Below are positions 6,504 to 12,658 of a stretch of DNA of 15,203 nucleotides, piece after piece. Under the pieces are notes generated by a model. The model saw only the letters and a list, made by a program, of their open reading frames with translations, had not been told where the DNA came from and searched no databases. The position numbers and the translations under genes were made by a program. Positions within the stretch are counted from its first letter, which is position 1; each line of letters starts with the position of its first letter. Source of the DNA: JAICYJ01 sp045806525 (GTDB lineage: Bacteria > Actinomycetota > Thermoleophilia > Gaiellales > JAICJC01); contig JBJMJD010000052.1 of NCBI GenBank assembly GCA_045806525.1, forward strand, positions 1 to 15,203, in the 5' to 3' direction.

Positions 6504-7907
6504 ATGAGCCCGGGAGCTGATACCGGCAGAGGCAGCGCCGCGATTGCAGACGCGGCAACGGCGCTGGAGGCCTGCGCGGCAGCGTTCGTGAAGGAGCACC
6601 GGCTGCCGGGCGCGTCGGTCGCGGTCGTCCACGGAGATGACCTGGCCTGGTCGGCGGGGATCGGGCTCTGCGACGCCGCCGCCGGTCGCACGCCTGACGA
6701 TGGCACCCTCTACCGCGTGGCCTCGGTCACCAAGACGTTCACGGGGACGGCGATCATGCAGCTGCGGGACGAGGGCCGCCTCGGCCTCGACGACGCCGTG
6801 GTCGGGCACGTGCCGGAGCTCGCCGCGGCGCGGGGCGTCAGCGCGATCGAGCACGTCACCATCCGGCGGCTGCTCTCGCATGAGTCGGGCCTGATGGGAG
6901 ACGCACCCGGCACCGACTGGGAGGGCCCCATCTACGAGACGTCGGTGACGGCCAACCTGGCGCGCGCGTCGGAGATCGGGGTGCGCGTTGCCCCCAACAC
7001 GCAGCAGAAGTACTCGAACATGGGATACCAGCTGTTGGGCGAGATCGTGGCACGCGTTTCCGGCCGTCCGTACGTGGAGTACGTCAGAGAGCGGATCCTG
7101 GACCCGCTGGGCATGTCCGCCTCGGGCTTCCCGCCGCTGCCCGATGCGCTGCGTCCGCGGATGGCGACCGGCTACACGGCGCGGCAGTTCAGCGACGAGC
7201 TGAGCGAGTCGGTGGCGGCGCCGGACGCCGGGGCCGAGGGTGGCCTGATCTCATGCGTCGGCGACCTTGCGCGCTGGATCTCGTTCCAGACCGGAACGAG
7301 CGGCGAGCGAGGCGAGGCACCGGTGCTGGCCACGTCGACGCTGGCCGAGATGCAGCGTCCCCGGTATCTCAGCGGTGATCCGGCCTGGGAGCTTGCATGG
7401 GGGATCAGCTGGTACGCCATCCGCCGCGGCGACGTCGTCTGGGTGCAGCACTCCGGCGACATCCACGGGTTCAGCTCGAACGTCTGCTTCGAGCGCGAGC
7501 ACCGCGTCGGCGCGATCGCGCTGGTGAACACGCCGGTGTCGGCGGGGGAGCTGTCGATGCAGCTGGCCACGATCGGCCGCGAGGCCGTTGCCGCGCTGCC
7601 GGCTGCGATCACGCCCCCGCAGCCGACGCCCGAGCAGTACCGCGACCTGCTCGGGTACTACGGCGGCGACAACTTCAGCCAGCTGTTGCGGCTGGAGTGG
7701 CGCGACGGGCGGCTCACCTTCGTGGATCCCACCACGGCGAGCTGGCGGCCGACGTTGACCGCGACCGACAGTCCGGATGCGTTCGTGGTCGACCCGTACG
7801 TGCGGGAGGCGGGCGAGCCCTGCGTGTTTCACCGGCGGGCCGACGGCCGCGTGGAGGCGGTCGCGCTCGGGCCGACGGTGTTGCGGCGGTTCGAGGCGGT
7901 GGACTAG
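6504..7907 (+). CDS. Serine hydrolase, class C beta-lactamase/penicillin-binding protein-like
   Basis: A 467-residue serine beta-lactamase-fold protein. All three catalytic motifs are visible: S-V-T-K at 74-77 (nucleophile Ser74, Lys77), Y-S-N at 170-172, and H-S-G at 316-318 in place of K-T-G. The H-S-G form is usual in esterase, DD-peptidase and D-aminoacyl hydrolase members of the 'beta-lactamase-related' family rather than true beta-lactamases. The catalytic domain ends near 375; the last ~90 residues form an additional lipocalin-like C-terminal domain often seen in this group. No signal peptide or lipobox is evident, so it may be cytosolic. It starts 31 bases from the divergent amine oxidase and shares its stop region with the GH15 gene. 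Substrate unknown. Confidence 0.9.
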   Translation: MSPGADTGRGSAAIADAATALEACAAAFVKEHRLPGASVAVVHGDDLAWSAGIGLCDAAAGRTPDDGTLYRVASVTKTFTGTAIMQLRDEGRLGLDDAVVGHVPELAAARGVSAIEHVTIRRLLSHESGLMGDAPGTDWEGPIYETSVTANLARASEIGVRVAPNTQQKYSNMGYQLLGEIVARVSGRPYVEYVRERILDPLGMSASGFPPLPDALRPRMATGYTARQFSDELSESVAAPDAGAEGGLISCVGDLARWISFQTGTSGERGEAPVLATSTLAEMQRPRYLSGDPAWELAWGISWYAIRRGDVVWVQHSGDIHGFSSNVCFEREHRVGAIALVNTPVSAGELSMQLATIGREAVAALPAAITPPQPTPEQYRDLLGYYGGDNFSQLLRLEWRDGRLTFVDPTTASWRPTLTATDSPDAFVVDPYVREAGEPCVFHRRADGRVEAVALGPTVLRRFEAVD

Positions 7908-9706
7908 CCCGCCACCGTTCCGGGCTGGCCGCCGCGCAGCTGCTTACCGTGCCCGAGCAGCATGGCGGTGCTGACCAGTGCCAGGTGGGTGAACGCCTGC
8001 GGCATGTTGCCCAGCTGGCGGCCGGCGACCGGGTCGTACTCCTCAGACAGCAGGCCGACATCGTTTCGCAGGTCGAGCAGCCGCTCGAACAGCTCGCGCG
8101 CCTCGGTGACGCGGCCCTGCACGGCCAGCACGTCGGCCAGCCAGAACGAGCAGGCAAGGAACACGCCCTCGTCGCCGCCGACCCCGTCCACATCGCCGCC
8201 CTCGTCCGGCAGGTACCGGCGCACCAGGCCGTCGTGCATCAGCTCGCCCTGGATCGCGGCGACCGTCGAGACCATCCTCGGGTCATCGGCCGGCAGGAAC
8301 CCGACCGCAGGCATCAGAAGCGCGCTTGCGTCCAGCCGCTCGGAGCCGTAGGACTGGGCGAACGCCTGCTTGCTCTCGCACCAGGCCTCGTTCAGCACCT
8401 GCGCGTGGATCTCGTCCCGCAGCCGTCGCCAGCGCTCGACAGGGCCGTCGCGGCCGAACTCGTCGTGGAACCGCACGGCCCGGTCGAAGGCCACCCAGGA
8501 CATCACCTTGGAGAATGTGAAGTGGCGGTTCGGGCCGCGCACCTCCCAGATCCCGGCGTCCTCCTGTCGCCAGCCGTCCTCCAGCCACCGCAGCAGCATC
8601 TTCAGCAGCGACCACCCCGCCGGATCGCCCGGTACGCCGTGGACAAGCGTCTGGTAGGCGGAGTCCATCAGCTCGCCGTAGACGTCCAGCTGGAGCTGGT
8701 CGGATGCGGCGTTGCCGACGCGCACGGGCAGCGAGCCGTCGAAGCCGGGAAGCCAGTCTAGCTCGCGTTCGTCCAGCCGCCGCTCACCGGCGATGCCGTA
8801 CATGATCTGGAGGTCGGCCGGGTCGCCCGCGATCGCGCGCAGCAGCCAGTTGCGCCACTCGAGGGCCTCATCGAGGTAGCCGCCGGCCAGCATCGTGCGC
8901 AGTGTCAGCGTGGCGTCGCGCAGCCAGCAGAAGCGGTAGTCCCAGTTGCGCTCGCCGCCGATCCGCTCGGGCAGCGACGTGGTGGGCGCGGCCACGATCC
9001 CGCCGGTGGGACGGTAGGTGAGCGCCTTCAGCACCAGCAGCGAGCTGTGGATCTCGTCGTGGTAGTCGCCGGTGTGGGTGCAGTTGCCGGCCCACTCCAG
9101 CCAGTAGGCCTCGCTGTCGTTGAGCGCGGACTCGGCGTCGATCGGCTCGGGCAGTGGCTGGTGTGACGGGAACCAGGTCAGCACGAAGGGGACTCGCCGG
9201 CCGGGCTTGAGCACGAACTCGGAGACGGTGGTCATGTTCTCACCGCGCACCGGCATGTTGGTGCGCAGGCACAGCGCGTCGGGTCCCGCGACGGCGACGC
9301 GGGCATGGTCGACCCGGTGCACCCACGGCACGACGCTGCCGTAGTCGAAGCGGATCACCAGCTCCGAGCGCATCGGCACGTCGCCGTCGAGGCTCTCGAC
9401 GATGCGGACGATGTCGGGCGTGTCGCCGCGTGGCGGCATGAAGTCGATGGCGCGCACACGGCCCTCCGCGCACTCGTAGATCGATTCCAGGATCAGCGTG
9501 TCGCTGCGGTAGCGGCGGGTCGCGTGTGTGATGCCGCCGGCCGGCGCCAGCAGCCAGCGCCCGTGGCCGGCATCGCCCAGCAGGCGCGCGAAGCAGGCGC
9601 CGGAGTCGAAGCGCGGAAAGCAGCACCAGTCGATCGAGCCGTCGCGGCCGATCAGGGCGGCGGTCTGCAGGTCGCCGATCATGGCGTAGTCCTCGACACG
9701 TGGCAC
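7904..9706 (-). CDS. Glycoside hydrolase family 15 (trehalase/glucoamylase type)
   Basis: A 600-residue protein, the normal length of actinobacterial GH15 trehalase-like enzymes. The N-terminal beta domain begins M-P-R-V-E-D-Y-A-M-I-G-D-L-Q-T-A-A-L, typical of that group. The (alpha/alpha)6 barrel carries N-W-D-Y-R-F-C-W-L-R-D-A (254-265), the catalytic acid segment E-D-A-G-I-W-E-V-R-G (382-391; Glu388), and the catalytic base segment S-E-E-Y-D-P (554-559; Glu555). Characterised mycobacterial relatives hydrolyse trehalose to glucose, while other GH15 enzymes cut starch or isomaltose, so trehalase is favoured but not certain. There is no signal peptide, so it is intracellular. The GTG start at 9706 has TAGGAT 7 bases upstream. 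It lies directly downstream of the transketolase operon on the same strand, 21 bases away. Confidence 0.9.
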   Translation of the reverse strand: MPRVEDYAMIGDLQTAALIGRDGSIDWCCFPRFDSGACFARLLGDAGHGRWLLAPAGGITHATRRYRSDTLILESIYECAEGRVRAIDFMPPRGDTPDIVRIVESLDGDVPMRSELVIRFDYGSVVPWVHRVDHARVAVAGPDALCLRTNMPVRGENMTTVSEFVLKPGRRVPFVLTWFPSHQPLPEPIDAESALNDSEAYWLEWAGNCTHTGDYHDEIHSSLLVLKALTYRPTGGIVAAPTTSLPERIGGERNWDYRFCWLRDATLTLRTMLAGGYLDEALEWRNWLLRAIAGDPADLQIMYGIAGERRLDERELDWLPGFDGSLPVRVGNAASDQLQLDVYGELMDSAYQTLVHGVPGDPAGWSLLKMLLRWLEDGWRQEDAGIWEVRGPNRHFTFSKVMSWVAFDRAVRFHDEFGRDGPVERWRRLRDEIHAQVLNEAWCESKQAFAQSYGSERLDASALLMPAVGFLPADDPRMVSTVAAIQGELMHDGLVRRYLPDEGGDVDGVGGDEGVFLACSFWLADVLAVQGRVTEARELFERLLDLRNDVGLLSEEYDPVAGRQLGNMPQAFTHLALVSTAMLLGHGKQLRGGQPGTVAG

Positions 9707-9713
9707 GGCGGAG

Positions 9714-9719
9714 ATCCTA
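9714..9719 (-). promoter_or_regulatory. -10 box of the GH15 gene, leaderless spacing
   Basis: TAGGAT on the minus strand ends 7 bases before the GTG at 9706, in the 21-base gap after the FMN reductase. It would let the GH15 gene be expressed independently of the transketolase operon. Confidence 0.45.
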
Positions 9720-9727
9720 GATCGGGG

Positions 9728-10306
9728 TCAGGACGCGGGTTGCGTCGCCTCGCGCAGGGAGCGTGCTGCCTCGGCCACGCGGGCCAGCTCGTTCAGCATG
9801 GCGTCGGCGGCCTGCTCGAGGATCTCCCCGACGGCCAGCTCGCCGTCCTCGATCTGCTTGGCGACGAACTGGATCGCGACGGCGTCGTTCACCGGAATCA
9901 TGTTGAGCGAGATCAGCACCTGCTTCAGCTGCTGTACCGCGCGCATGCCCGCGGCCACGCCGCCGTAGGACACGAACCCGGCCGGCTTGTGCTGCCACTC
10001 CTGGTGGAGGTAGTCGATCGCGTTCTTGAGGGGGGCGTTGAACCCGTGGTTGTACTCGGGCGTCACGAATACGAAGGCGTCGGCGGCGTCCACCTCGGCG
10101 CTCCAGCGCCTCGTGTGCTCCTGCGTGTACTCGCGCAGCTTGGGGTGTTTCGGCTCGTCGAGGAACGGCAGGTTCCACTCGGCCAGGTCCGCCACGGTCA
10201 CGTCGAAGGTGCCGTGCGCGCGCGCGATCGGCTCGAACCAGCGGGCGACGGGCAGGCCCGCCCGGCCGGGGCGGGTGCTTGCGATGATGATCAGCATATT
10301 CGGCAT
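9728..10306 (-). CDS. NADPH-dependent FMN reductase (flavodoxin-fold)
   Basis: About 192 residues. The start M-P-N-M-L-I-I-I-A-S-T-R-P-G-R shows the flavin phosphate loop (S-T-R-P-G-R), and the middle has F-V-F-V-T-P-E-Y-N-H-G-F-N-A-P-L-K-N-A-I-D-Y-L, the diagnostic PEYN segment of the SsuE/ArsH/azoreductase-like family, with S-Y-G-G-V after it. Such enzymes reduce FMN, quinones or azo compounds with NADPH. The family usually begins at this ATG (10306). An ATG at 10354 overlaps the stop of the transketolase gene as TGATG and would add 16 residues; coupling argues for it, family length against. It is the third gene of the transketolase operon and may use NADPH, a pentose-phosphate product. Confidence 0.88.
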   Translation of the reverse strand: MPNMLIIIASTRPGRAGLPVARWFEPIARAHGTFDVTVADLAEWNLPFLDEPKHPKLREYTQEHTRRWSAEVDAADAFVFVTPEYNHGFNAPLKNAIDYLHQEWQHKPAGFVSYGGVAAGMRAVQQLKQVLISLNMIPVNDAVAIQFVAKQIEDGELAVGEILEQAADAMLNELARVAEAARSLREATQPAS

Positions 10307-10353
10307 GGGCAGGTCGCTAGGGAAACGGCACCGCCCTGCGGGTATTCCCCGCA

Positions 10354-11241
10354 TCAGCCGATCGCAGACACGATCTGCCGGCGGATGCCGGGCGCGTCCA
10401 GCCCCAGCAGCCGGTCGAGCTGCTCCGGGGTGCCGTAGTCGCGGATCACCGCCCGCGGCACGCCCACGAAGTGGAGACGCGTGGGCCTGTCGGGCAGTGC
10501 CTCGCTGACCAGGGCGGCCAGCGTGCCTGCGAAGAACGGCTCCACGACCACCACGTCGTCCCCGGTCAGCTCGTGGCCGAGCATCTCGGCGTCGAAGGGG
10601 TTGAGCGTGGTCGCATAGAGCACGGTCACGTCCATGTCCGCTGTCGCCTCGAGCGTGCGGTCGAGCATGGGGCCGACTGCGATCACGGTGGCATCAGACC
10701 CGCGGCGCTCCACCAGCAGACGGCCCAGCTCCACGGGGCGGGCCTCGCGGTTTGTGACGGTCTGCGTGCGCAGGTAGGTGATGCGGTCGTTCGCGTAGGT
10801 GCCTCGGACGAGGCGGTCGGCCTCGGCCGCGGCACCCGGGACCAGCACCTGCGTTGCCGGGATGGTCAACAGGGCCTGGACGTCGCCGGGCGAGTGGTGG
10901 GTGGTGCCCTCGGAGCCATAGTCGTATGAGCCGCCGACGCCGATCACCAGCACGCCCAGCTCCTGGTTTCCGAAGTCGAGCTTGAGCTGCTCGAGCGCAC
11001 GCTCGGCGACGAAGGGTGTGATCGTGTGGATCACTGGGTGGAAGCCTTCGAGCGCGTAGCCGGCGGCGACGCCGACCATGGTCTGCTCCATGATGCCCAC
11101 GTTCACGGCGCGGGAGAGGTCGTGCGCGAAGACCGGCTGGAAGCGGTCGACGCTGATCTCCGCGAGCACGACCGCAACGCGCGGATCGGCCTCGAACAGC
11201 TCGGTCACGGTGTCGATTGCCTGCGCGCGCATGGCGATCAT
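10354..11241 (-). CDS. Transketolase C-terminal subunit
   Basis: A 295-residue protein matching the pyrimidine-binding and C-terminal domains of transketolase. The thiamine-activating glutamate is in G-I-M-E-Q at 49-53 (Glu52), followed by G-V-A-A-G-Y-A-L-E-G (57-66), T-I-T-P-F (73-77) and a T-T-H-H-S-P-G-D loop at 113-120 that matches the His-containing substrate loop. The last ~100 residues form the transketolase C domain. It overlaps the N subunit gene by ATGA (11238-11241), so both halves should be made in equal amounts and assemble into a heteromeric enzyme that moves two-carbon units between sugar phosphates. Split transketolases are known in actinobacteria and archaea. A dihydroxyacetone-forming or 1-deoxyxylulose-like role cannot be excluded. 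Confidence 0.9.
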   Translation of the reverse strand: MIAMRAQAIDTVTELFEADPRVAVVLAEISVDRFQPVFAHDLSRAVNVGIMEQTMVGVAAGYALEGFHPVIHTITPFVAERALEQLKLDFGNQELGVLVIGVGGSYDYGSEGTTHHSPGDVQALLTIPATQVLVPGAAAEADRLVRGTYANDRITYLRTQTVTNREARPVELGRLLVERRGSDATVIAVGPMLDRTLEATADMDVTVLYATTLNPFDAEMLGHELTGDDVVVVEPFFAGTLAALVSEALPDRPTRLHFVGVPRAVIRDYGTPEQLDRLLGLDAPGIRRQIVSAIG

Positions 11242-11918
11242 GGCGTCGTCCTGACGGTGGCGACAACGGCGGCGGGCCGGTCGTGGCGGGCGCCGAGCGC
11301 GGCCTCGAGGGCGGCGTGGTCGCGGCCGTCGACCGGCTCGGCGTGCCAGCCGAAGACGGCCAGGCGCTCGTGGATGGGAACCAGATCGATGGTGCTGGAG
11401 CCGTTGTCGATCACGAGCAGGGTGAGGTTCCCGAGCTGGAGCTGGGGTGCCAGCATGATCGCCTCCCAGTTCGAGCCCTCGTTCAGCTCGGCGTCGCCGG
11501 TCAGGACAACGACTCGCTGGTCGGCGCCCTTGGCGCGCAGGGCGAGGGCCACGCCGACGGCCAGCGGCAGGCCGTGCCCGAGCGAGCCGGTGGAGGCCTC
11601 GACGCCGGGCACCAGCAGGCGGTCAGGATGGCTGCCCAGGCGGCTGCCCTGTCGGGTGAAGGTGGGGAGCCAGTGCTCCGGGAAGAAGCCGCGCCAGCAG
11701 AGCACGGCGTAGTAGGCGGCGGGACCGTGTCCCTTGCTGAGGATGAAGCGGTCGCGCCGCTGCCAGGCGGGGTCGGCCGGGTCGACGTGGAGCACGCGGC
11801 CGTACAGCACCAGCAGTGCGTCCAGGGTGGAGTAGCTCGACGCCTCGTGCTTCTCGTCGCCGGTGGCCCGTGCGGCGAGCCGGACGATCTTGTTGCGATC
11901 GAGTGTGAGGGTGCTCAT
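11238..11918 (-). CDS. Transketolase N-terminal subunit (thiamine diphosphate-binding)
   Basis: A 226-residue protein equal to the pyrophosphate-binding domain of transketolase. Motifs: R-F-I-L-S-K-G-H-G (58-65), R-L-G-S-H-P-D (93-99), E-A-S-T-G-S-L-G-H-G (107-116), and the thiamine diphosphate/Mg motif G-D-A-E-L-N-E-G at 141-148, closed by D-N-G at 171-173. The usual second Asn of the NN ending is Gly, and G-D-G is G-D-A, both tolerated in split forms. It is shorter than typical N subunits (often about 270-280), mainly at the C-terminus. The start at 11918 has AAGGCAGGA upstream. First gene of a three-gene operon and divergent from the ArsR-type regulator. Confidence 0.9.
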   Translation of the reverse strand: MSTLTLDRNKIVRLAARATGDEKHEASSYSTLDALLVLYGRVLHVDPADPAWQRRDRFILSKGHGPAAYYAVLCWRGFFPEHWLPTFTRQGSRLGSHPDRLLVPGVEASTGSLGHGLPLAVGVALALRAKGADQRVVVLTGDAELNEGSNWEAIMLAPQLQLGNLTLLVIDNGSSTIDLVPIHERLAVFGWHAEPVDGRDHAALEAALGARHDRPAAVVATVRTTP

Positions 11919-11922
11919 CGTG

Positions 11923-11961
11923 TCCTGCCTTCCATCGTGTGATGGCTATATAGGCACATTA
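11923..11961 (-). promoter_or_regulatory. Transketolase operon promoter, operator candidate and ribosome site
   Basis: On the minus strand TAATGT (11956-11961) is a possible -10, with TTGGCA (11980-11985, five of six consensus bases) 18 bases upstream as -35. The near-palindrome GGCTATATAGGC (11944-11955, perfect core CTATATAG) lies at the expected transcription start and is a good place for a repressor such as the neighbouring ArsR protein. AAGGCAGGA (11923-11931) is the ribosome site. The -35 overlaps the regulator's own -10, so one bound protein could affect both directions. Confidence 0.4.
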
Positions 11962-11974
11962 CTATGGATTGGGG

Positions 11975-11980
11975 TACACT
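11975..11980 (+). promoter_or_regulatory. -10 box of the ArsR-type regulator, leaderless spacing
   Basis: TACACT ends 6 bases before the ATG at 11987. No ribosome site lies between. It overlaps the -35 of the divergent transketolase promoter. Confidence 0.45.
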
Positions 11981-11986
11981 GCCAAC

Positions 11987-12283
11987 ATGGATCGCGATCA
12001 TCTGCAGAGCGCGATGCGCCTGAAGGCGCTGGGCCACCCGGTGCGGCTGGGTATCGCGCTGCGGCTGGCGGCCGAGCCGGAGACGTGCGCATGCGACTTC
12101 GCCGAGCTGTTCGGGGTCAGCCAGCCGACGGTCAGCCAGCACCTGCGGGTGCTGCGCGAGGCAGGCCTGGTGACGACGCGCAGGCACGGCACGCAGATCT
12201 GCTACTCGCTGGATGCGGGCGGGGTGCGGGCCGTGCAGGCGGCGCTCGCCGAGCTGGCGACGCCGGCGCTGCGCAGCGCCTGA
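11987..12283 (+). CDS. ArsR-family winged-helix repressor with C-x-C-D thiol motif
   Basis: A 98-residue protein, normal size for ArsR/SmtB repressors. The sequence shows R-L-K-A-L-G-H-P-V-R-L (11-21), then P-E-T-C-A-C-D-F-A-E-L (31-41) and the recognition helix region V-S-Q-P-T-V-S-Q-H-L-R-V-L-R-E-A-G-L-V (44-62), with the wing T-T-R-R-H-G-T-Q-I-C-Y-S. Cys34, Cys36 and Asp37 match the C-x-C-D sensing site of arsenite/antimonite and heavy-metal ArsR proteins, and Cys72 could be a third thiol. The ATG at 11987 fits the domain and a TACACT box; a TTG at 11969 would add six residues. It is divergent from the transketolase operon by 68 bases and is the likely regulator of it, with no arsenic transport or reductase gene in view. 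Confidence 0.9.
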   Translation: MDRDHLQSAMRLKALGHPVRLGIALRLAAEPETCACDFAELFGVSQPTVSQHLRVLREAGLVTTRRHGTQICYSLDAGGVRAVQAALAELATPALRSA

Positions 12284-12285
12284 GC

Positions 12286-12507
12286 TCAGGCCGCAAGCTC
12301 CTCCCGGACGTACGCGTAGGGGTGGTTGAACACGTGCATCGGGTTGGTGTCCTCGACCCCGATCTCGAACATGGTGCCGGCCTTGAGGTCGACGACCACC
12401 ACGAAGGCGCTGTCATCGGCCGGGTTCCACATCAGGGTGACGTCGATGCCGTCGGCGGATCGGTGGGCCAGTTCGCGCAGCGGGCTGAAGATGTCGGTGC
12501 TGATCAT
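12286..12507 (-). CDS. Conserved-looking small protein, 73 residues, unknown function
   Basis: Reads M-I-S-T-D-I-F-S-P-L-R-E-L-A-H-R-S-A-D-G, then a strand-rich part with T-L-M-W-N-P-A-D-D-S-A-F-V-V-V-V and E-I-G-V-E, ending N-P-M-H-V-F-N-H-P-Y-A-Y-V-R-E-E-L-A-A. The helix-then-strands pattern and the F-x-H-P-Y/F-A-Y ending resemble small uncharacterised actinobacterial proteins that I recall, without a known role; I cannot confirm this by search. The ATG at 12507 has AGGAG 6 bases upstream; an in-frame ATG at 12534 would add nine residues. Its stop is 2 bases from the stop of the convergent ArsR gene, the two forming the palindrome TGAGCTCA. No membrane segment or Cys pair. Confidence 0.75.
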   Translation of the reverse strand: MISTDIFSPLRELAHRSADGIDVTLMWNPADDSAFVVVVDLKAGTMFEIGVEDTNPMHVFNHPYAYVREELAA

Positions 12508-12571
12508 GGCGGGCTCCTGGGAGTTGGTGAACATGCCGTGCAGTCTCCCCGCCCGGCGACCCGCTCGCAGC

Positions 12572-12627
12572 GGGGAAACCCCCGGCCTGAGGGGTGGGAT
12601 ACCCCCGTCTCGGGTGTGGGCCACCCC
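12572..12627. repeat. Cluster of G/C-run dyads in a divergent intergenic region
   Basis: Three short G-run/C-run inverted repeats occur within 56 bases: GGGGAAACCCCC (12572-12583), GGGGTGGGATACCCCC (12591-12606) and GGGTGTGGGCCACCCC (12612-12627). They are spaced about 20 bases apart, roughly two helical turns, in the 151-base gap between the 73-residue protein gene and the peptidase gene. They could be repeated operator sites or stem-forming leader elements of the minus-strand gene. The function is not known. Confidence 0.35.
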
Positions 12628-12643
12628 TTCCATCGACCCCGGC

Positions 12644-12649
12644 TAGGCT
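12644..12649 (+). promoter_or_regulatory. -10 box of the M42 peptidase
   Basis: TAGGCT ends 9 bases before the ATG at 12659, so transcription probably starts at or within two or three bases of the start codon. No ribosome site is visible. Confidence 0.35.
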
Positions 12650-12658
12650 GCTGTCCGG

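Noticed and set aside
5240..6520. Plus-strand 426-codon frame opposite the amine oxidase
   Set aside because: The minus-strand frame has clear FAD motifs at both ends; this is its shadow.
6491..6520. Nine-codon frame (ATG to TGA) overlapping the serine hydrolase start, considered as a regulatory leader peptide
   Set aside because: Its ATG lies inside the predicted -10 box, so it would not be transcribed if the message is leaderless.
7397..8761. Long plus-strand frame of 454 codons
   Set aside because: It overlaps the serine hydrolase out of frame and lies antisense to the GH15 gene; its Arg/Ala/His-rich composition is that of a shadow frame in GC-rich DNA.
12599..12604. GGGTAT on the minus strand as a SigB-type stress promoter for the 73-residue gene
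   Set aside because: No matching GTTT-like -35 is found at the expected distance, and GGGTAT-like strings are likely in GC-rich dyads.
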